Translations under genes and position numbers: made by a program
Assembly (NCBI GenBank): GCA_021014325.1
Contig: CM037476.1
Location: forward strand, 13,986,827 to 14,050,826
Source: Plazaster borealis
Lineage: Eukaryota > Echinodermata > Asteroidea > Forcipulatida > Labidiasteridae
Direction: 5' to 3'
DNA: 64,000 bases
Notes under the pieces: model-generated
What the model saw: the letters and a program-made list of their open reading frames with translations, nothing else
Told to the model about the DNA's origin: nothing
Databases searched by the model: none
Shown here: piece after piece, positions 34,610 through 47,275 of the stretch
How the letters are laid out: every line of letters starts with the position of its first letter
How positions within the stretch are numbered: the first letter of the stretch is position 1

Positions 34610-35200
34610 ACATGCAGCCAATCAGAGTTATCAGTCGTTTCTAATGACATGTGTTGACTGAACAGTATTGCTAAAGGTATTTACATACTGCTGTTGCTGT
34701 AAAACACATTTAATCTATCTGATGAGGCTAATCTGTTGTTTCAAATACATGGCACAAATTGTACAGTTCAATATGAGTGTACACACAAATGCTAAAACAA
34801 GGCCAAATCATCAGATCACCTGAACAATAACATTATTAGTCACTTCCAAATGACGCATGTTGACAGAGTAGTATTGCCAAAGGCATTTAAAAACTGCTCT
34901 TTCTGCGAAAACACAGTCAATCTATCTGAGGCCAATATATGTTGTTTCAAATACAGCTCAATACGTGTGTCTACACAAATGCTGAAACAATGCCAAATCA
35001 GATCACCTGAGCAATGAACAAAAAATTCAACACTGGATCACCATTAAACGAAAACAAATTTAAGGGCAAAGCAACATCAATAAGACAATGTGTTGTTACA
35101 GTTAACAATACATCAGTGTGTAATCTGTTTGTACACAGACGCTGAAATAATGCCAAATCAGATAACCTGAGCAATGAACAGCTAAAGTTTAGCATACCAT
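34610..35200. repeat. Three diverged tandem repeats, about 170-200 bp
   Basis: Shared landmarks recur in order: ATCTATCTGA(TGA)GGC, TGTTTCAAATACA, ACACAAATGCTGAAACAA and GCCAAATCAGATCACCTGA, near 34715-34815, 34920-35010 and 35110-35175. Non-coding. Confidence 0.65.
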
Positions 35201-35582
35201 TACCATTCAGTGACAATCGTATTTGTAACAATAAGTTACTTTGCCTCAGAAGCAAGAAACAAATGCGAAGTTTTAGCGTCACTTATTAGTATTCAATGAA
35301 AGACTTTTTTACGAAAACAAGTTGCTTTGCCCAACAAGATGGCGTGATAAAGGTCTGAAACACTTCTGGTAATGTGGACGGTGAGTGTAAGGGAAGGTAC
35401 AATGTTAGAATCGATTTACGTCCAAAAAGGTCACAAGGTTCAGCAACCATAGTTAAAGGAAACAATTCTCTGCTAAAACTACAAAGAGTTGTTGGACAAC
35501 ATCTTTTTGTAACACATGGAAACCAACATGCGTTTTTTTCTTGCAAAATGACTGCGAAAAACTTGTGTACTCTATCACTGAA

Positions 35583-35830
35583 AAAGATGTCTAACAATTT
35601 CAACCAAATTTGTTATGATGTTTGAGCATTCGCAAGAAAAACTTGTGTTTTTTTCTTTCTAAAAGATGTCTAAAAATTTCAAACAAACTTGTTATGCTGT
35701 TTGAGCGTTTTAACGCAAGAAAAACTTGCAATTTTTATCTCTAAAAGATGTCAAACTTTTTCAACAAAAATCCACACTGTTTGAGCATTTTAACGTAAGA
35801 AAAACTTACGTTTTTTCCCTTCTCTAAAAG
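35583..35830. repeat. Three diverged repeats, each with a small hairpin
   Basis: A unit of about 80-100 bp (AAAAGATGTCTAACAATTTC ... TGTTTGAGC) occurs three times. Each ends with a hairpin whose loop is AAAAA: CGCAAG/CTTGTG at 35631-35647, GCAAG/CTTGC at 35715-35729 and AACGTAAG/CTTACGTT at 35792-35812. The stem bases change in a paired way between copies. Confidence 0.7.
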
Positions 35831-36173
35831 AGCTGTGTAAAAGATCACTAAGAAACTGTAACAATTTCTATGAAATTTGTTAGACAACTTAATAAGCTCC
35901 TGTAAAAAGTACCTTCCCTTTAAGTCCACATATAAAATAGTGCTGCAACTTGTATTGAAATAGAAAGCAGATGCATTATGGGGGGCCTAGGGACTTTATA
36001 CCTGGGGAGGGTAAGGACAGAGGGCAGCAGAGTCTGAAATAAAGACTAAGTATACACAAGTGTTCATATCTATTGGTATTTATTCATATCTATTGGTAGG
36101 AATTGGTAGGAATTGACATCTATTCATATTTAAATTTGACCTTGAACTTGAAAAAAGAAAAAGAAAAAAAGAC

Positions 36174-36265
36174 TAGCACCCTGGTGTATGCAAGCCCCCC
36201 CCCTGGTGCTCGCACAAGTGTTCCCCGCCCACAGGCGTCAACAGACCTTGTCAGTGAGCGTCCTC
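36174..36265 (+). repeat. GC-rich dispersed motif, copy 1
   Basis: An island of C-rich sequence, CCTGGTGCTCGCACAAGTG then TTCCCCGCCCACAGGCGTC, shared in inverted orientation with 46585-46660. Its composition is unlike its AT-rich surroundings. Nature unknown. Confidence 0.55.
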
Positions 36266-39200
36266 TATCAACACCATTCAGTGAGAGACTTACTGTACTG
36301 TGTTCAATTACTCCCAATATTTATTAGTCTGTGTGGCCAAAGCACCCTCTGTTGACAATAACAAGGGAAGGATCTAATGAACTCTAATAATCAGTTGACT
36401 TAGACACTGAGTCAGATGTATCTATCTCCGACTCCTGGCATTGCTTTGGAAATAGCGCCTTCAAAGTCTACTCTGAACTGTTATTTTTTGGCAAATTATA
36501 TTTGCATAGTTGCATCCTGGTTTTTGATCCTTTCAAATGAAATATCAAACAAATGTACAGATTTTTGCCAGTTTTCTTTAATAGAATGCCATGTTTAGAT
36601 TAAAGGTCACTTTTCGTTTCAACCGCACTTATCATATTTGCCAACGTCACAAAGAAAACCCTATTAAATCTCTGCCATTTTTGTGTGTGTTCCTTAGCTT
36701 GATTTTAATCAAACTATGTACATTTTTTTAAGACAAGAAGTCTACGCTGCCGTACCAAACATTAAACATGTTGGTGTTAAAATTATTTCCTTCTCGGGGA
36801 AAAAATAAGTGAGTAAGCTGGCGAGTAACTTATGTATTTAGCCTTGATCCAAGTTCATCAGCACAAACAGTGAATTGATTTTAATGTGTGTAAATAAGAA
36901 AATATGAGGTGACTCTGTTTAAAGTACTATTGCATATGAAGCGTTTTAATGAATGAGCTTTTTCATGTTTCTTAAAAGAAACTGGAAGAGGACATTTGAA
37001 CACAATGGTCCCACTATCTATTAATTGAGTAGAGAAAGACGGATATGACCACATATCTTGAAGGATGTCAAAATCCAGTAAAATTTCAATTCAACTATTC
37101 TTTTCAAAAAGTTAAATATAGCTTAATGCTTTTGAATTGGTTGCCATTTCTACTTAAAGTTGAAACATTTTTTTTAATATAAAGATTGAAGCGCAGCAAT
37201 TCCTGCATCCTACTTTTCAGGCATTTTGTATTGAATACAAGGTTCCGAAGTCCAAGTGATTTAATTTGATTTATTTCATGTAATTAAATGTGCCTATTTT
37301 ATTCTATTTCACTGATTTCAAGCAGGTTATTTTTTAGATTTTGTTCACCATTAAGACTTAAGTGGCGTTCAGTTAATTTTTAACTTGTAACTTCCCTAAA
37401 ACTTTTTTTTCTCCAAGTTTCCAGGGTGCCAAACTCTCCTGCTACTCAAAACAATACAAGGTTCTCATGTATTTATGAGTCCAAAGTACTTCACTAAACA
37501 TGTTTACTAAATGATCATTTTTGGCAAGTGTGAGTTTCCATAACTGCACTAATATTGCTACACTTCAAACTGACTAACAAGAATTCATTTGCTTAGGTTC
37601 GGAAATGAGTTAAAACTTAATTTAGCTAAGTTCCAACTGCATAGAATTATTCTAACAGAGATTTTTCCTTCTTTTTCAATTTTCAAGCAACAACTTGTAC
37701 TCTTCAAATACTTTTATTTGCATTTTTGCTTGATCTTTGTGTAGACTAAATTTGGTCTTTAAAAATCATTTTATTTGTGCATCTTGATCTTCTGATGTAA
37801 TGACTCATTCTTTATAGACGTGTTTTATTGGGTCTTAGTGGCTTTTTCTCTGGTTTCCTTACACTGTTTTGAGTAGCATATTTTGTCTGTACCATGGTCC
37901 TGGGGTGTCTGTTTGTTAGCACCATACTCAGTCTCTGTGGCTCAATTTTTGACGATGTGGTGGCAATTTAATGGCGGATCCATAAGAGATCCCTTCTTTT
38001 TGAGTTGGACCTCCCTTCTTTTCATTCCCTACATTTACCGGAAAGCCCTGTCATGTCCAGTTCATTTTTTCCTATGTTACAATTGCTGTTTGTACTTTGG
38101 TACATTTTCTCTCTCATTTTTTTATATTTTTTATTTATTTATTTTTTTTTTTTGGGGGAGGTGTAATATACAGATTTTGTCACACAATTCTACAGTTGAT
38201 CCCTTAGGAGCTTTAAAAATTATTCAGAATGGCCCCTACCTGGAGCAAATTGAGCATTATTTTTTGCAAAATGCATGATACTTTCCTCTGTGGTTGGACT
38301 ACAGTGTAACCAATGATTTCATTGGTCTCGTGTAGTCTTTTGAAATGCTATTTGGCTCATCTTAACACGCTTACAGCATTATGATGACTACCAAAACTAA
38401 ACAATCTATGACATTTGAGACACATGCTACAAAACAGGTGTCTTGCTAAAATCCGCATCTAAACGTTGCTGAAACATCACAATGATTACAAAGTTAGTCA
38501 TTTTCATTCTATGAGGTTCACTTCTACTAGTCTGAATTTGTCCATCTTTGAATTTTGATCTCATCGGTCTAAATGCGAAGTGCATTTAAGACACAATCCT
38601 AAGTGTGACAAACCCTAAGCAGCCCCCCCCCCTCTTTTCATGACAGGACCTCCGGCCAATTTGACCTCCTCTCTATTTCAGATCCTGGATCCGCCCCTTT
38701 TCAATCTGCCCCTCAGTATCAAGGGAAACTATGGTGCCTTTTATCGACACAGGGTTTGCCAGTCCTGCCCCTTTTTTGTCCATGGTAAGATTAATTGAAG
38801 TATTTACAAGTTCATGCACTGTACACTTTACTTTACATCCTCATGCATTACAAATACCATGCACCTTTTACAGCTCACATGTAAACCTATAATAAGCAGG
38901 CCCTGGGAAATGTTAAATGGCGGTTTTTCACTGCCGCCTCTACCAGTCAATTTGCTTAAATTATTCAAGGAATATAGCTTTTCATTTAGTTTGCATCACA
39001 ATCTACTGTGCTTTCTGATCAATCAAAGATGTTATTCCTCTACACTAAACGAGAGTTTCATATTGAATATTTAATATCAACTGCTTCTGATTGCTATTTC
39101 AACATTACGCCTACTTGAAACTAGAGGAATAAAGAGGTCATTCAAAAAGCATTCATGGATTGTTACATTCAAGTCATTAGGACTAAATGTGTCTCTGCTG

Positions 39201-41859
39201 AGCAGGCAGATTTTAACTAAAATACAGTCTAAGATGTTTATTCTACTTCACTTTATCCCTGCTTTATCGTTCATGACAACATTTTGTGGGACTTTTTAAT
39301 AAAACTACTCCTGATTGCTATTTAAACTTTTTTTGAAGTTAAAGAAGTATAGAGGTCATTCTAAAAGCGTACAGCTAAATGTTGTATGCCTTTTTTAGAT
39401 CCATTTGTGTTAAACGTCTTAAATTACCTCAGTTGAAATTAACAAGGATTGTTACAAGTAAGTTTTTAGCACTAAATTTGTTTCTGCTGAGCGTACTCAT
39501 TGGAACTACAATACAGATGGCTAAGATGTTCACGTTTATTCACTTAGAAGTGATTCCATATACAACATTGTAGGCTTTCCCAGGGCCTGCAAGAGTCTCA
39601 CATGCATACAACTGTTCCTTTTAATTTACATTTGTACCTTATGTACAAACTGAACAACTATGGCCTGCTCTTAGTGAAGCTTAAAATGCCTGATGTTAAA
39701 GTAGATACTGTCTGTCGGGGTAGCTATGCCTGCTGTAATAAGATAGCTATAAATGCCTGATGTTGTTTTTTATAACCGTTAAAATTTCACTGTTGTTGTA
39801 GCTGCTTAATTAATTTCATAGATTACTGCTGAAATATCTTCCGCACTTGTCAGCAAATGTTACAATTTCTGGATTTTTGTTGAAACTGATCATAACAAGA
39901 TGTGATAAAGATACATGTAGGACATGGATGACCATACATCTTTTGTCTACCTAGAACAGACAAACACAGACTGATTGTTCACACTGTTTGTAATGAAGTA
40001 GTTTTTACCCCAAGATGTAACCCACAAGTAAATAAATGTAGGAATATTTCTTTCTATCTATCCAGGACTGGAATTAAAAACTGGGATTTCTATGCTACAT
40101 ACATCAGGTCATATGAAATCCTTGCTGCAGCTACTGATATGGCGATCTATCCCTATACTACAAAACCTCATACAAGATGGACCTTCTGCATATTAGTTGC
40201 AAGGAGCCAATAATGAGTGTCACTGATGAACTAATGAGTGATATTAACTATCGTCCAGCATGGTATCTACACTCTTATGATTATTATGTACAGCTCTTGG
40301 AATATTCGTTGCACCTCCTTCACACGGTAAACATACCTACTTGGTTTATTAGGAAATCTAAGAAAGACCTATGACTACAAATCTCTGGGCCTAAATCTCT
40401 GTTTTTTAAAATCACAAGTAGCAAGGCCTTAGTCCTAGAGCTATAGTTGTATGCATGGACAGTTGACAGGCTGTATACACCACTGGTATAAAACAATGAG
40501 TAGTGAAAGAGCTGGAACCCTATGGGTAATTACATCCAAGTATTTGGCTTAAATTACCACTTGTGAACTTACACTCACAGTAGAGTGTCAGTTAAAATAT
40601 CCTTAAAGTTTCTTTTCACCTCTAGTACTCCTCCAGCTCATCTATAATATTGTTGAACTTTATGTAATTTCATCTTTCTACTGTATTGATTTAAATCATC
40701 CTTCAACATTTGTTTATGTGTGACTAATCATTCAAAGTGTCGCCCACAATATGAAGTGGAACACGGGATCCATTGATCAAGTTCAATGTTAAAACTGACT
40801 TGTATTTTAATCCTTTTTGCTCATTGTGTCCATTAGACTAGTTGACACAGACACTTTTACAGATTGGTGTCTACATTGATCTGGTTCTTATTAAATTTTA
40901 ACGCATTCCTTGAGATTTAACAAAAGATGTACACCTGTTCTAATTTGTAATAGTTCATAAGAATGCATGCTGTTTGCCAATTCTCCAAGCGGAAGTTGTT
41001 CTTTTCGGATTATCGTGTAAATATATACTCCTTATTCTCTTTCAACATTTGATAATATGGTTTTCTACTTTAGTTTCACTACTTAAGACCAGTGGTGCAT
41101 ACAGCCCTAAAATACATGGAGCTTATTGATAGTCTTCAATCAAACAATATTGACCTATCGCCGTTCATATTATGATAGCCAATTACAGTGCACTGAGCAC
41201 AATGTATGATCAACCTGATCTACAATACTGGAAAGTGATAACCTATCTCATACATTCAAGATGTATTTATTTATTCATGTACATACTTGATGTACAATTT
41301 GCTTCGTTTAGCACACAGGCATAATGAGATGTACTTGTTCTACATGTAAACCATACATCGATGCTTGTTCATGAGTAGAATGTGCTCATATTACTCATTG
41401 TATGTTCATCCAAAACACAAATGAGCCATTTTCCTTTCTTATTGCTTTCCTATAGCAGTACATGTAGTCAATACATGATGAAACAAATACATACCCAATA
41501 TGAGTTTCTTTATTCATGTACATTGCCCAACATTCTCCAATAAACAAGTACATCAAAAGCGAGCTGTACATGCAATGCTTAACTTGCATCTACTAGCTGA
41601 GAGTGCCCGTTTTACCTTGCTATCACTTGTATTTGTCATCAGATTGCCAACAAGTTGTGAATGGCGATAGGTCAATGTGAATTACCTCGTTCCCTTTATT
41701 ATTGTAACATTGGGAGTAGTGATTGATTTTGCTGATCAATCACTTTACCCCAATAAGGGCAGATGGGGTGTTTTAGGGGGGGGGGGAATTTATTACTAGA
41801 AGTTGAGTGTAAAATTAGGGAGCTATATAGTGTTACTGATCCTGGCTATAAAACATTTT

Positions 41860-42310
41860 GCCCAATTGGGCTAGTTGTAGGTTGTTGGTTTGCCCAACAG
41901 GGGCTTGTGGCACGTTGTTGGTTTTCCCAACATCGGCTAGTGGTAGGTGTTGTTGGTTGCCCAACATGGGCTATAAGTAACATGTTGTTGGTTGCCCAAC
42001 AGGAGCTAGTGGTAGGTGCTGTTGGTTGCCCAACTGGGTCAAGTGGTAGTTATTGTTGGTTGCCCAGTAGGGGCTAGTGCTAGGTTATTGGTTGCCCAAG
42101 AGGGGCTAGTTGTAGGTTGCCCAACAGGGGCTAGTTATCAGTTGCCCAACAGGGGCTAGTTGTACGGTTGCCAAACAGGGGCTAGTTGTCAAGTTGCCCA
42201 ACAGGGACTAATTGTAGGTTGCCCAACAGGGGCTATAGTTGTCAGTTGCCCAACAGGGATTAGTTGTAGGTTGTTAGTTGCCCAACAGGGGCTAATGTTG
42301 GGTGAAGGAG
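41860..42310. repeat. Minisatellite around GCCCAACAGGGGCTAGT
   Basis: At least a dozen copies of GTTGCCCAACAGGGGCTAGT-type units, spaced 25-40 bp. The left half has longer units containing GTTGTTGGT and the right half shorter ones. Degenerate copies (CCCAATAGGGG) trail to about 42.65 kb. The open frame through it is a repeat by-product. Confidence 0.85.
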
Positions 42311-44831
42311 GGAAATCAGAAGTACCTTGTAGTGGCAACTCTGTCACCTGTACATCCATTTGCCCATACTTGGGTCTGGTTGTGGATGTAGTGTGTGGAT
42401 CAATAGGGGCTTGTGGTAACCACTATTTCACTTTATAAATACCCAGTAGGGACTATATTGGTGGATGTTGTTGTTTCATGTACACCATTTGTCCCAAAAA
42501 GGAACTTTGTCACTGTGTACATCAGCTTGCCCAATAGGGGTTAAGTTGTAGGTGAATGAAGGGGGAAAAGAACAGGGACTAAAAGTGAGTGCCACATGTA
42601 CATCCATTTCCCCAATAGGGGGTAATTACGGGTGTACCCATAGTTTGTGTCTATGACCATGTTTCCCAGAAGGGGCAAGTGGTTGCATCTCTTTATCACA
42701 TTGCATATAGCAGTTATTGGTGATAGTAGTGTGTAAATCAACTGATTTACAATCAATTGGGGCTTTTGGTGGGTTCATAGAGGGCAAACAAAAATCACAA
42801 TGTCTAATGGGCCACATAAAAATGAAGGGTGTAGGGTCAACCATTTGGGACTAGTTGTTGGAAACGAGGTTGGGCAATACCAAGCAGGGTTGAGTAAGAC
42901 ATTGTCCTGAAAGTTCTTCACATTATCTACAGTGCCATTAATACAAAGTCAAATACATTGTGCTTTACTGACAATTGTGATCTAACTATTGAGCACAAAT
43001 GTTGTCTGAAATTGATTTATATCCTAAGGACTTGGTTCCAATAGACTGGTTGTGATCAGCTTATCCTGGGTTTTGGGTTATTCAGGACATCACATTACTA
43101 ATTGCTTCTACATTGTAAGAGTCCACTGGAAGGCATCAACTTACATGCAATTACTACTGAGACAGTATGGAGAATTGTTCACCGGCTCTAGAGCCAGAAG
43201 TGAAGTCACCTTGATTATCACATCATGATAGAGGTAGGCGGATTTGTGAGACTCCACATATTTCTCTTTGTACTCGAAGGTTACCTAAACTTTAGCTTAA
43301 CAGATAACTGCATTATTCTATATCCCATTGTGTACACATGGAAAGGCCGGTTAAATCCTATTCAAATGTGAAGAACTTTCAGGACTATAATTCTACAAGG
43401 TTACAACCCTACTATCAGTTTAAGGAAAAACCAGGCTTGGGGGTTATGTAGGAAAGTTAAATGTTACCAACCAGGTTGGTAATAAACACTGTTTCTAGAA
43501 TGAGTGGTTGACTTAAATAATTGCTTTTGTCAATCACATAACAAGTGTATAATGTTTGGTTTCAGACCAAGGATTTTTGTTTTCTGACTCATTTTAAAAT
43601 TGTGTCTTAAGGTTAATGGTTTCTTTAAAACCTTCACTGGTTCATTGATAGCAGTGATACAAAACTATCCCTGAAGAACTTGTTGTATTTTTGATTGTGA
43701 CTTTTAATCACCTGAATACCCCAAGCCTGAGTTAAAAGTTTAAGGTTGCTTACAAGTAGCAAAATTCAATCAAGGCATTGACCATTAAAACAAAGAAGCC
43801 TCTGTATGAGTTCTTTCTGTTGCACTTTCAGGACGTCAAAGTGTCTTCACATGTACATTTATGTACAGGTTTACTGGATGTTAAGATGTTGACACTTAAT
43901 ACTTTGGACATAAAGCCTCATAATGCATAGCTTCATTTGGTGAAATTTGTGTCATAGTTCTCTGGGTAGGTCTGACAGTAGCTCCTAGATCAAGTTCCTC
44001 TCTACCCAGGATATGGATATCATTGAGGGTAGTGTCTGTATGACTAAAATCTGCTACTGTAAAGTATACCCAATAAAAGTATCTAGGTGGACTGTGCCTG
44101 CATTATTTGTATAAACCCACTAATGAGGGAATCTGGTGGGGCTTTGCCTGCCTGGTGATAGCTTCACTGTAACCATTCAGGTTACTTCAGGTATGTTTCA
44201 GCATGTATCATCAGCAAATTATTGGGCTGGATATGCTGCATGTCCATTTCTGCAACAATCTCTATCTTAATCACATGACCTCTGGCTATCATGGTTTGTT
44301 GAGTGGTCACTGCAATGACCGAGTTCAGGGAATTTGACAGCAACTGTCAAATTTCTTCTCGAGGAAAACTTCCTCATTCAACGTAAACGATCACTGTTTA
44401 GAACTGAAACAATTTTTGGTATTCATTGCACGCACAGAGTAAGTGTTTCTTATTTCTATGGAAACACGAAGGTCTGAAGACAATCCGTCTCCGTTTCAAA
44501 CCCTAAGACCTTGGTCAATGCCTTGATTGATATTCAACCCTAACATGCTTGGTATTGCCTTTGATTGAAGACTATCAGTGCATGGCTGAGGATGTATAGT
44601 TACAGTACATGAATTCTAACTTCAATTAAAGTTACCATGGCCCTATCTAACAGGACTGGGACCCCCTTGTCTAACACCAAAGTTTCCGTCAATACTGAGG
44701 GACCCACCACATCGTCCCATATGCAGCCCTAGTTTATAGTATGGTGCTCTACTTTTGCACACCAGGCCATCCCTTGAGAGCAGTTTAAAGAGTTTGGCAC
44801 CCCATGTTTTCCCAGTGTTGGGATCAGTTCT
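42311..44831. other. AT-rich stretch, no gene recognised
   Basis: Decaying relatives of the preceding minisatellite occur to about 42.9 kb. After that I see no repeat or gene. Confidence 0.35.
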
Positions 44832-44976
44832 ACAGTTTGGCCAGGAACAACCATGATTAAACAGTTTGGCCAGGAAATACCATGATTTTATAGTTTGGCC
44901 GGGAACTACAATGATTTTATAGTTTGGCCAGAAACTACCATGATTTTACAGTTTGGCCAGGAACTACCATGGTTAT
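44832..44976. repeat. 29-bp minisatellite, five copies
   Basis: The unit ACAGTTTGGCCAGGAACTAC plus CATGATTTT starts at 44832, 44861, 44890, 44919 and 44948, an exact 29-bp period, with few differences among copies. Confidence 0.85.
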
Positions 44977-46584
44977 ACATGTAGATCTGGAACAAAACTT
45001 CTCAATTTTTGGAGAGTACTTAAGTATTTTGATTTTAAAAATACTTTTTCTGACTTGTTATATTCAGCTTAAATACTGACATCTTGGGAGTTACAAGTTA
45101 AAATAGTTTACTATGCCACTGAAAGTGGTAAGCCATTTTGATTTTTCTATCATTCAAGTCTATGAGACTCACATTGAGGCTCATAGTCTCCAATAGACTG
45201 CTGCCTTTCTCAATCTGTGATTATTAATAAGAAAAATTTGGTATTTTTAGCATTACAATGACATGCAGGATAGAATTGAACTCAGTTTAAATTTGTTGTT
45301 TTAGTTTCTTTTTACCTGCTTTGAAAAAGTGAAATAGATTTAAGAACTACTTGCTGTGCAGTTCTGTTTTCGTTTTTGTTGCATTTTTCCAAACATTGTA
45401 TATCAACAGTTTTTGTCTGTTGAAAGTAATTGGTTGACTTCATATCAATATATTGAGAAGTATCCAGTTGGATTTGAAGATTCTTGTTTAACATCATTTG
45501 GACATTTCTTTTCCAAAGAACCTAGATTTGTCTCTTCAGTAAGAGATGGTTTGAACAAACTTGAGTTTGTTGCAAAATTTTGACACATCTGTTTAGATGT
45601 TTACTCATTTTCATTGAGTTTGGTTTTGCCTCTTTAAAAGTAGTATTTCATTTTTTAACAAACTGCAATTTGGCAGATTGTATATTTTTCATTTGATAGT
45701 ATGATTTTTAGCAACATGGAGTGCATGGTTTTTGAACTAGAAGTAGCATTTTCTTAGTGCTATTGGTGAAATGGCAACCTTTTCAATCCTAATTTGAGAA
45801 TACTTTGCATCTTGTATGCTTAATACTTTTAAGTTTTTGTATTTTGTTGTCCTTTGTTAAACATTTTTCTGTGAAGAATTTATACTAACAAAGTTTCTGA
45901 AAATAGCTCATTTATTTCTACTTCATTCACTAATATCTTATTCATTTGTTATAGAGTACATAAGGTTGGTTTTTATTATGTGGATTTAACGCACTGTTGT
46001 AAAGATTTGTATCTGTTGGTTTGTTTCAAAAATATTTTTACCTCATTGATTTGAAAAGTCGTTGTTAACTGTTTGTGCTGATAAAGTTGTTTTTCTAATT
46101 TGATTGATTTATATTTGCTTTCTCAGAGATTGACTCTTGTTCTTTTTGACATGTTTCCTTGAAATTACAAAACTTGATTTTTGGAACACAAAGCAGAGAG
46201 TGGTTTAGATAGTGATCGTTCAACAAATGATTGGCTGGCTTAGACATTGTGACAAAAATCTCTTTGTATGACAAACATCTCAGAAATACTTGGCAAAAGT
46301 GTACATTTGATGATATTCCATTCTCATGGGTCAAAATACCATGGTGCAACATTTACTCCTGAAATGTACAGTTCAGAGTAGACTTGAGGGCATTTCATCC
46401 ATGAGCAATCCCTGGAGTGGAAGATGGATACATCCTCCTCTGTGGAAAGAAAACTGGTTATTATAGTTCAAAAGACCCTTACCATGTTGAAGCCAACTTT
46501 GGGTCTTTGATTCATCCAGACCGCCAAGTCTTGGGAAGGTTGACACATCACAAACAGCCAAACACCTGCAAATGCATTCAGAGG
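44977..46584. other. AT-rich stretch, no gene recognised
   Basis: T-rich on the + strand, with frames of 75-85 codons but no known domain or repeat. Confidence 0.35.
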
Positions 46585-46665
46585 ACAACTCACCGACCAG
46601 CCTGCCGACACCTGCGGGCGGGGAACACTTGTGCGAGCACCAGGATGGCTTGCATGCACCGGGGT
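46585..46665 (-). repeat. GC-rich dispersed motif, copy 2 (inverted)
   Basis: The complement reads CCTGGTGCTCGCACAAGTG, then TTCCCCGCCCGCAGGTGTC, matching 36174-36265 with few changes. It stands out as GC-rich in AT-rich DNA. Confidence 0.55.
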
Positions 46666-46707
46666 GCCAAAAGAGGGGAGGGGATACATTCTTACGCTGT
46701 TGGTAAA

Positions 46708-47275
46708 ATACAAGATAATTTTCCATTAGTAACAAAATTGTTCACTGGAAAAGATGGGCAAAATAAATGTGTCATTTTTGAATTTGAAATGTAAAAGGAA
46801 GATCCAGAATTAAGAATTCAGGTTTTTAAGACAATTTGTCTATGCTGCTAAAAAGTCAAAATGTGAGGTACAAGATTGGCTACAGTACTTCAGAAGAGAT
46901 TGATTTAAAAAATCTGAAAGGTAAACAAAATGCGACATGCGAGTGTCAGCCTATTGTCTAGAAAAACAAAGAGATCTATTTGGCCTCATTATAAGTGTCA
47001 ATTTATGACAACTAGATCAGAAATTTTATGAAATTCATGAAACTGCTGTTTCCTTGATGAATGTCATACATGTAAGGGGAAGAGTACATTTTTTGAATGC
47101 TATTGATAAAATTAGAAAGATAACATTTTGTTAGTAACAAAATTGCTCACTGAAAAAGATTGACAAATTAAACATGTGGCATTTGCCGCTGAATGTAAAA
47201 GGAAGATCCAGAATTTAGATGTCAGCTTTTGAAGACAATTTGTCCATGCTGCAAAAAGGAAATTAACAAATTACA
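46708..47275. repeat. Duplicated 150-bp segment
   Basis: TTAGTAACAAAATTG(T/C)TCACTG and TGTAAAAGGAAGATCCAGAA and GACAATTTGTC(T/C)ATGCTGC occur in the same order at 46724-46855 and 47131-47258, about 405 bp apart. Confidence 0.7.

Larger units (their letters stand above)
34391..41860. other. AT-rich stretch, no protein-coding gene recognised
   Basis: Apart from the repeats listed separately, there is a loose duplication near 39075-39260 and 39300-39560 (CTGATTGCTATTT, AGAGGTCATTC, TTTCTGCTGAGC shared) and short repeats of TTCATATCTATTGGTA at 36065-36105. Homopolymer T-runs lie near 38120-38150. Frames of 60-131 codons carry no domain. Confidence 0.35.

Noticed and set aside
37883..38278. 131-codon frame with hydrophobic segments
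   Set aside because: The hydrophobic residues come from T-rich runs. There is no family resemblance and a homopolymer tract interrupts it.
41860..42310. CRISPR-like array
   Set aside because: Repeats and spacers are not separable, spacing is irregular and the DNA is eukaryotic; it is a minisatellite.
46373..46794. Overlapping 120- and 125-codon frames on opposite strands
   Set aside because: Both are explained by the local GC-rich motif lowering stop frequency. Neither shows a known domain.
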